From Thermodesulfobacteriota bacterium (lineage in GTDB: Bacteria; Desulfobacterota_D; UBA1144; Nemesobacterales; UBA2774), in assembly GCA_039028315.1 (NCBI GenBank), contig JBCCIH010000102.1, positions 1-8,496 on the forward strand: a DNA stretch of 8,496 nucleotides. The letters run 5' to 3'. Of the stretch, positions 4,362-8,496 are shown piece after piece. Position numbers and translations under genes: made by a program. Each line of letters starts with the position of its first letter. Position 1 is the stretch's first letter. Below the pieces are notes generated by a model. That model saw only the letters and a program-made list of their open reading frames with translations, ran no database searches and had not been told where the DNA came from.

Positions 4362-7300
4362 TTAAACAGTCTTAGTCCCAGGTAATTCTGCGGCAGATGT
4401 AGCTAATTCCTTACCTCTCCAATTTGCCCACTTCTTTTTAAGATAGATATTAAGATCGTCCAGCATTAAATACAGACATGGTATAAGTATCAAAGTTATA
4501 AATGTTGCAAACACAAGTCCAAACCCTAGAGCAACTGCCATTGGGGCTAGGAAAGCTGCTTCACCTCTGAATTTAATCATTAGTGATGCTAGACCTCCAA
4601 AAGTTGTAACAGTCGTAAGGACGATCGGTCTAAATCTGTGCTTAGCAGAAAACGCTACAGCTAAAACTCTATTCATCTTTTTGTACCGGGCATTAATAAA
4701 CGTCATCAGAACCAAACTGTCGTTAACGACAATTCCCAAGAGAGCTACAACTCCTATAAGTGCAGGAAGAGTAAGCGGCTCACCTCTAAGTAGAATCCCT
4801 ACCATAACTCCAATAAGCGCAAACGGCAGAACGGACATGATAATAAAAGGCTGGGCGTATGATCTTAGCATACTGGCCAGAATTATATATATCAGGAGCA
4901 CTGCTATTATTGCAGCTCTTTGAATACTCTCTAATGATTCTCTTGTTTGCTCTTCTTCCCCGCCAAAAGCGTAACTGTATCCTCCATAGTCTTGGAGCTT
5001 TTCATCCAGGAAGGCAGAAATTAGATTGTTGACTTCGGTTGCGGTTGTTGCCTGCTCATTTATCTCAGCGGTAATCCTGACGGATCTCTCCAAGTCGTAG
5101 CGGGAGATATTTAACATGCTGGGCTCAGTGGTCATCGTTACTACATTACTAAGCGGCACCCATCCACCTTCAGAGGTCGGGATTTGATAGGACTCCAATA
5201 ACGTCATTAGATTTCCAGAAGGCAATTCATACTTAACAATAATGTCTGCCTCCTCGGTGCCTATTCTTGTTTGTGAAACCGTAAGCCCTTCCGCCGCCGC
5301 TCTGATGGCTCTAGCAATAGTAGTGGTATCAAGTCCATAAATTGCGGCCCTGCTTTCATCAACATTAATTCTAATCTCAGGTTTACCCCAAATTAAATCA
5401 TCACTAGCCTGAAATACCCCTGGGATTGACTCTAGATATTCTGATGTCTCTCTTGCAAGCTCCTTGAGGGTGTCAAATTCAGCCCCCTGTATTCTAAAAT
5501 CAACCGGCTTTCCGACTGGCGGCCCTTCATTACTTACAAAATCCAATTTAACCGGTCCCACAACATTTGATTCTACATTTCGCCTAACCTCTTCCATAAG
5601 CTCTATGCCATTTTCACTTCTCTTAGCGAAGTCCTCATACTCAACAATCAACGTTGATAGGTGGTCCCCAAACTCAGACTGATCGTTTGATATATCCATT
5701 CCTATCATGGCGACGGTATCTTTTAGGACATGGTCAGGCACTACTTGCCTTACTACATTCTCCACTTCGACAACTGATTCTTCAGTAGAATCTATATTTG
5801 AAAAAGTCGGATTTTCTACCCTTACGAAAAATTGTGCTATGTCCTGAGAGTAAAAAAGTATGCGCGGGATATTAACAAAGATGACCATTGTCAAAGCGAG
5901 TAGTACTACAAATGTAGCGACAGTAATGTAGCGCCTTTTTAGAGTAAATGTTAGCGCTTTCATATAGTAGCCACGGATTTTATATACCCATTTTCTAACA
6001 GGTCTGTTCCGCGGTTGGGGTTTTAGATAATCTGCGCAGTGAGAAGGTAGTATGATGAGCGCTTCAATGAGTGATACTAAAAGCGCGTATATAGCAACTG
6101 TAGGTATCACAGCCATAAACTTCCCTATAAGCCCGGTTGCAATTAGCAGCGGAAGAAAAGAGGCAATGTTGGTTAGAATTGTGGCTACTACAGGTAGAGC
6201 CACTTCTTTTGTGCCTTTAATTGCGGATTCCACTGGAGAGTAGCCCAGCTGAAGGTAGCGCTGAATGTTCTCTGCCACGATAATAGCATCGTCTACAATA
6301 ATTCCCAGAACCAATATCAGCCCGAACATTGATAGAATGTTAAGCGTGACTCCTGTGAACTGCATTAATATAAATGCTCCGAAAAACGCTACTGGAAGTC
6401 CGATTGCCGCAAGGAACGCGGATCGAAAATCTAAAAACAGCGCAAGAATTATTAAAACAATGACAAGCCCTATAACCCCGCTGCTAACCATAGTGTTAAA
6501 TCTTTCCTGCACCCAATAGGAGCTGTCGTTAGTTGTATAGACCTGTATTTCGTCGGGTTTGCTGTTATTGAACTCCTCCACAACTTTCTCTATTTCTTCA
6601 ACTGTTTTAATGGAGTCAGCGCCTTTTTGTTTGTTGACCCAAAGGTTAATTGCAGGAAGCCCGTTTACCCTGGCCTTAGTTCTAGTTTCCTGCTCACCTT
6701 GCTCTATCCTACCAATATCATTAAGGAGTATGTGTCTTCCATCAGGGTTTCGTTTAACGGGGATATTTAATAGGTCTTGGACCGTCTCGATTCTTCCAGT
6801 GACACGGACCAAAAACTCGGCGTCTCCCTGTTCCACAGCCCCTCCGGGAAGGTCAAGGTTCTTTTGGTCGATTGCACTGGCTATCTGCTCAAGAGTAACG
6901 TTATATTGCCTAAGCTGCTCTGGGTCTACATATACCCAAAACGCGGGGTCGCCCAATCCAGATGTTACGACATTATCTACACCTGGAACAAGCTTTACCT
7001 GATCCTCTAATCTTAAGCCAAAAGCCCTTAGAGTTTCTCTAGGCACATCTCCTGCTATGGCTACGCTTATTAGTGGAAAGTTTGCATCAAATTCCTCAGT
7101 GATAGGAGCCTCTGCATCTTCGGGGAGCTCATCTTCTATCTTGGCTACTTCAGATCGAATTTTCTGAGCAATTGTCTGAATATCCTCTCCTGCTTCCAGC
7201 TCTGCGATAATCGTAGAGAGCCCTTCGTTAGATGTTGAACGTATTACCTTAATACCGCTAATGTCATTTATCTCATCTTCTATTGGTATGCTAACTAGTT

Positions 7301-7481
7301 TTTCTACGTCCTCGGCAGATGCACCGGGATATACTGTAGTAACAGAGACAAGCTCTAGTTTAATTGATGGAAATAACTCAAGCGGGAGTCTTGCCGCAGA
7401 CATTATGCCCACAATCAAGATTGCAAGCATTAGTAAGTTTACGAGTACGGGATTTTTAACCGAGAATTCAGCTATGTGCAT
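4362..7481 (-). CDS. RND efflux transporter, inner-membrane pump subunit (AcrB/HAE1-like)
   Basis: A full-length 1039-residue proton-driven pump, the expected size for the family (about 1030-1060). It would export substrates from the periplasm or inner membrane through an outer-membrane channel. Seen: first helix (12-30), then the large periplasmic loop (about 35-330) with YPGASAEDVE (51-60) and the porter subdomains; helices 2-6 (about 333-480) containing the VDDAI proton-relay pair D397/D398; the duplicated half beginning near 517, with its periplasmic loop (540-855); and helices 8-12 to about 1005. At the position of the AcrB TM10 lysine the sequence reads GIVVNDSLVL (N920, D921); the conserved arginine near AcrB R971 fits R951 or R950. 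The ATG at 7481 starts the typical N-terminal cytoplasmic stretch, but the 16 bases between the adaptor's stop and this ATG have no Shine-Dalgarno, so coupling to adaptor translation is likely. Substrate cannot be inferred; the lack of heavy-metal motifs and the overall match favour the HAE1 (hydrophobic and amphiphilic compound) group. Confidence 0.96.
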   Translation of the reverse strand: MHIAEFSVKNPVLVNLLMLAILIVGIMSAARLPLELFPSIKLELVSVTTVYPGASAEDVEKLVSIPIEDEINDISGIKVIRSTSNEGLSTIIAELEAGEDIQTIAQKIRSEVAKIEDELPEDAEAPITEEFDANFPLISVAIAGDVPRETLRAFGLRLEDQVKLVPGVDNVVTSGLGDPAFWVYVDPEQLRQYNVTLEQIASAIDQKNLDLPGGAVEQGDAEFLVRVTGRIETVQDLLNIPVKRNPDGRHILLNDIGRIEQGEQETRTKARVNGLPAINLWVNKQKGADSIKTVEEIEKVVEEFNNSKPDEIQVYTTNDSSYWVQERFNTMVSSGVIGLVIVLIILALFLDFRSAFLAAIGLPVAFFGAFILMQFTGVTLNILSMFGLILVLGIIVDDAIIVAENIQRYLQLGYSPVESAIKGTKEVALPVVATILTNIASFLPLLIATGLIGKFMAVIPTVAIYALLVSLIEALIILPSHCADYLKPQPRNRPVRKWVYKIRGYYMKALTFTLKRRYITVATFVVLLALTMVIFVNIPRILFYSQDIAQFFVRVENPTFSNIDSTEESVVEVENVVRQVVPDHVLKDTVAMIGMDISNDQSEFGDHLSTLIVEYEDFAKRSENGIELMEEVRRNVESNVVGPVKLDFVSNEGPPVGKPVDFRIQGAEFDTLKELARETSEYLESIPGVFQASDDLIWGKPEIRINVDESRAAIYGLDTTTIARAIRAAAEGLTVSQTRIGTEEADIIVKYELPSGNLMTLLESYQIPTSEGGWVPLSNVVTMTTEPSMLNISRYDLERSVRITAEINEQATTATEVNNLISAFLDEKLQDYGGYSYAFGGEEEQTRESLESIQRAAIIAVLLIYIILASMLRSYAQPFIIMSVLPFALIGVMVGILLRGEPLTLPALIGVVALLGIVVNDSLVLMTFINARYKKMNRVLAVAFSAKHRFRPIVLTTVTTFGGLASLMIKFRGEAAFLAPMAVALGFGLVFATFITLILIPCLYLMLDDLNIYLKKKWANWRGKELATSAAELPGTKTV

Positions 7482-7497
7482 TTGAACTGGTGTGGTG

Positions 7498-8496
7498 CTA
7501 TTGCATTAATTTTACTAACTGTCCGCCGGCTAGCCCGACATGTCCTTCTATGATGATTTTGCTATCGGCAGGAATAAGATCTTTTGAGATTGTACCCTCT
7601 CTATCGTTTATCCAATCAACACTGACAGGCACCTTTAATGCTTTTCCGTCCTGATATACAAATACGAATAACTTATTGCTATCTGAAAGAACTGCGGTTC
7701 TTGGCACTACTACAACGTCCTTTAGCAACTCAACTGGTATTTCCATATTTACTATCTCACCTGGAAGCCAATTGAATTCGTTGTCCTCAATTTTAGCCTC
7801 AACTCTATACGTACCCGATTCTGAATCTATGTTAGGGCTAACGCCAATTATTGAGCCCTCTGAGTGTTCTAGTCTGTTATTTATAGTTGTGCTTAATTTT
7901 ACTTTCATGCCTGGTTCTATTACTCTGGCCCACCTGGGTTCTACTCCGGCAACCGCTCTTTTTTCTTCTGTGCTGACCATCTCTACTACCAGCTCGCCGG
8001 CGGTGAGTTCTTGTCCAATATCGGGTATGACATGTATGATTTCCCCTGCAATAGGTGCTCTTAGACTCATGTTCTCAACGTCCCACTTCATTAGCCCATA
8101 GGACGCTTCAAGAGAATCTACATTTGCCGATTCAGCGGCCACTTGGTTTGCAAGTGAATCAAGAGTGTCCCTAGCAATAATCCCTTTCTCCACTAGAGTT
8201 AGAGACTGATCATATTTTCTTCTAAGTTCGTTTAAGTTGGCTTTTGCGGATTTGAGCCGTGCTTCGGATTCTTTGAGCCTAAGCACCCGCCTAGGATCTT
8301 CTAGAATAATAAGCTCCTGACCTTTTTCTACTTCCTGCCCAAGAGCAACTTTCTTTTCTACAACCCATCCACCCACAACTGCTTCGATGTCAATAGTCTG
8401 ACCACCTTCTATTCTTGCCAGAAAACTGGTTGATTTCCAAACCTCAGTCGATATGGTCTCTTGCACTCTAACGGGCGAAACTCTTTGTTCAGTCTC
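7498..8496 (-). CDS. RND efflux periplasmic adaptor subunit (membrane fusion protein), 5' partial
   Basis: The periplasmic bridge between the RND pump and an outer-membrane channel. The frame is open to the window edge; 332 residues are visible and the signal peptide or lipoprotein N-terminus lies outside. Order from the first visible residue: the entry strand SPVRVQETISTEVW (7-20); the first half of the lipoyl-type domain (GGWVVEKKVALGQEVEKGQELIILE, 42-66); an alpha-helical hairpin (about 70-140, heptad-like Lys/Leu/Ala, tip near GIIARDTLDS 105-114); the second lipoyl half (LRAPIAGEIIHV, 145-156); a beta-barrel (about 170-255, with WLPGEIVNMEIPV at 243-255); and a membrane-proximal domain (260-330, VVPRTAV at 263-269). 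A GTG at 8466 could be read as a start, but homologous structure extends upstream of it, so the gene is called open. It is 16 bases upstream of the pump gene, in one operon. No outer-membrane channel gene is in view. Confidence 0.93.
   Translation of the reverse strand, partial: ETEQRVSPVRVQETISTEVWKSTSFLARIEGGQTIDIEAVVGGWVVEKKVALGQEVEKGQELIILEDPRRVLRLKESEARLKSAKANLNELRRKYDQSLTLVEKGIIARDTLDSLANQVAAESANVDSLEASYGLMKWDVENMSLRAPIAGEIIHVIPDIGQELTAGELVVEMVSTEEKRAVAGVEPRWARVIEPGMKVKLSTTINNRLEHSEGSIIGVSPNIDSESGTYRVEAKIEDNEFNWLPGEIVNMEIPVELLKDVVVVPRTAVLSDSNKLFVFVYQDGKALKVPVSVDWINDREGTISKDLIPADSKIIIEGHVGLAGGQLVKLMQ

Noticed and set aside
6559..7002. A 147-codon plus-strand open frame inside the RND pump gene, and similar ones at 804-1070 and 7676-8101
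   Set aside because: Antisense shadows of strongly conserved minus-strand genes; Ser/Thr-rich, low-quality translations with no start signals.
8464..8466. GTG as the start of the adaptor protein
   Set aside because: The frame stays open to the window edge, the upstream residues match the usual adaptor entry strand, and an export signal would be missing.
1..8496. tRNA, rRNA, CRISPR, insertion sequence or prophage content
   Set aside because: No cloverleaf-like segments, spaced repeats, transposase motifs or terminal inverted repeats were seen; coding density leaves only short gaps.

Overview
The window is an AT-leaning bacterial segment (about 40% G+C by eye). A tripartite RND pump with its periplasmic adaptor implies a diderm (Gram-negative-type) bacterium. 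I cannot place the lineage. An ArsA/Get3-type ATPase with a C-terminal alpha-crystallin-like domain and a GT4 enzyme of the DTFG subtype are both known from cyanobacteria and several other diderm groups, so neither decides it. No RNA genes, insertion sequences, CRISPR arrays or phage genes were seen, and no gap between genes reaches 300 bases.

Layout. (a) 1-2191, minus strand: a compact operon transcribed GT2 glycosyltransferase (1493-2191), PAP2-type membrane phosphatase (830-1468), GT4 glycosyltransferase (1-798, cut by the window's left edge). Gaps are 24 and 31 bases. (b) 2192-2290: its promoter region, which carries a striking row of 7-bp direct repeats at an exact 11-bp period (TTAACAC, TTAACAC, TTAAATC, TTAATAC), resembling operators of PhoB/PhoP/SphR-type response regulators. 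(c) 2291-3466, minus strand: an ArsA/Get3-like ATPase with an alpha-crystallin (Hsp20-like) tail and no metal-binding cysteines. (d) 3467-3558: a divergent intergenic region with a consensus-like promoter for the plus strand and a short inverted repeat. (e) 3559-3693 and 3773-4360, plus strand: a 44-residue single-span membrane protein and a 195-residue multi-span membrane protein, neither recognised. (f) 4362-8496, minus strand: RND inner-membrane pump and, upstream of it, its periplasmic adaptor, which continues past the right edge.

How the genes may work together. The GT2/PAP2/GT4 operon looks like a lipid or lipid-linked sugar module. A PAP2 enzyme can release diacylglycerol, and DTFG-type GT4 enzymes include ones that glycosylate it. 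With Pho-box-like repeats upstream, the most interesting reading is phosphate-responsive remodelling of membrane lipids towards glycolipids; this is inference. The ATPase faces a tiny protein with tail-anchored architecture across a shared promoter region, which suggests (without proof) a chaperone next to a possible membrane-protein client. The RND pump and adaptor form an ordinary export pair, with the outer-membrane channel not visible here.
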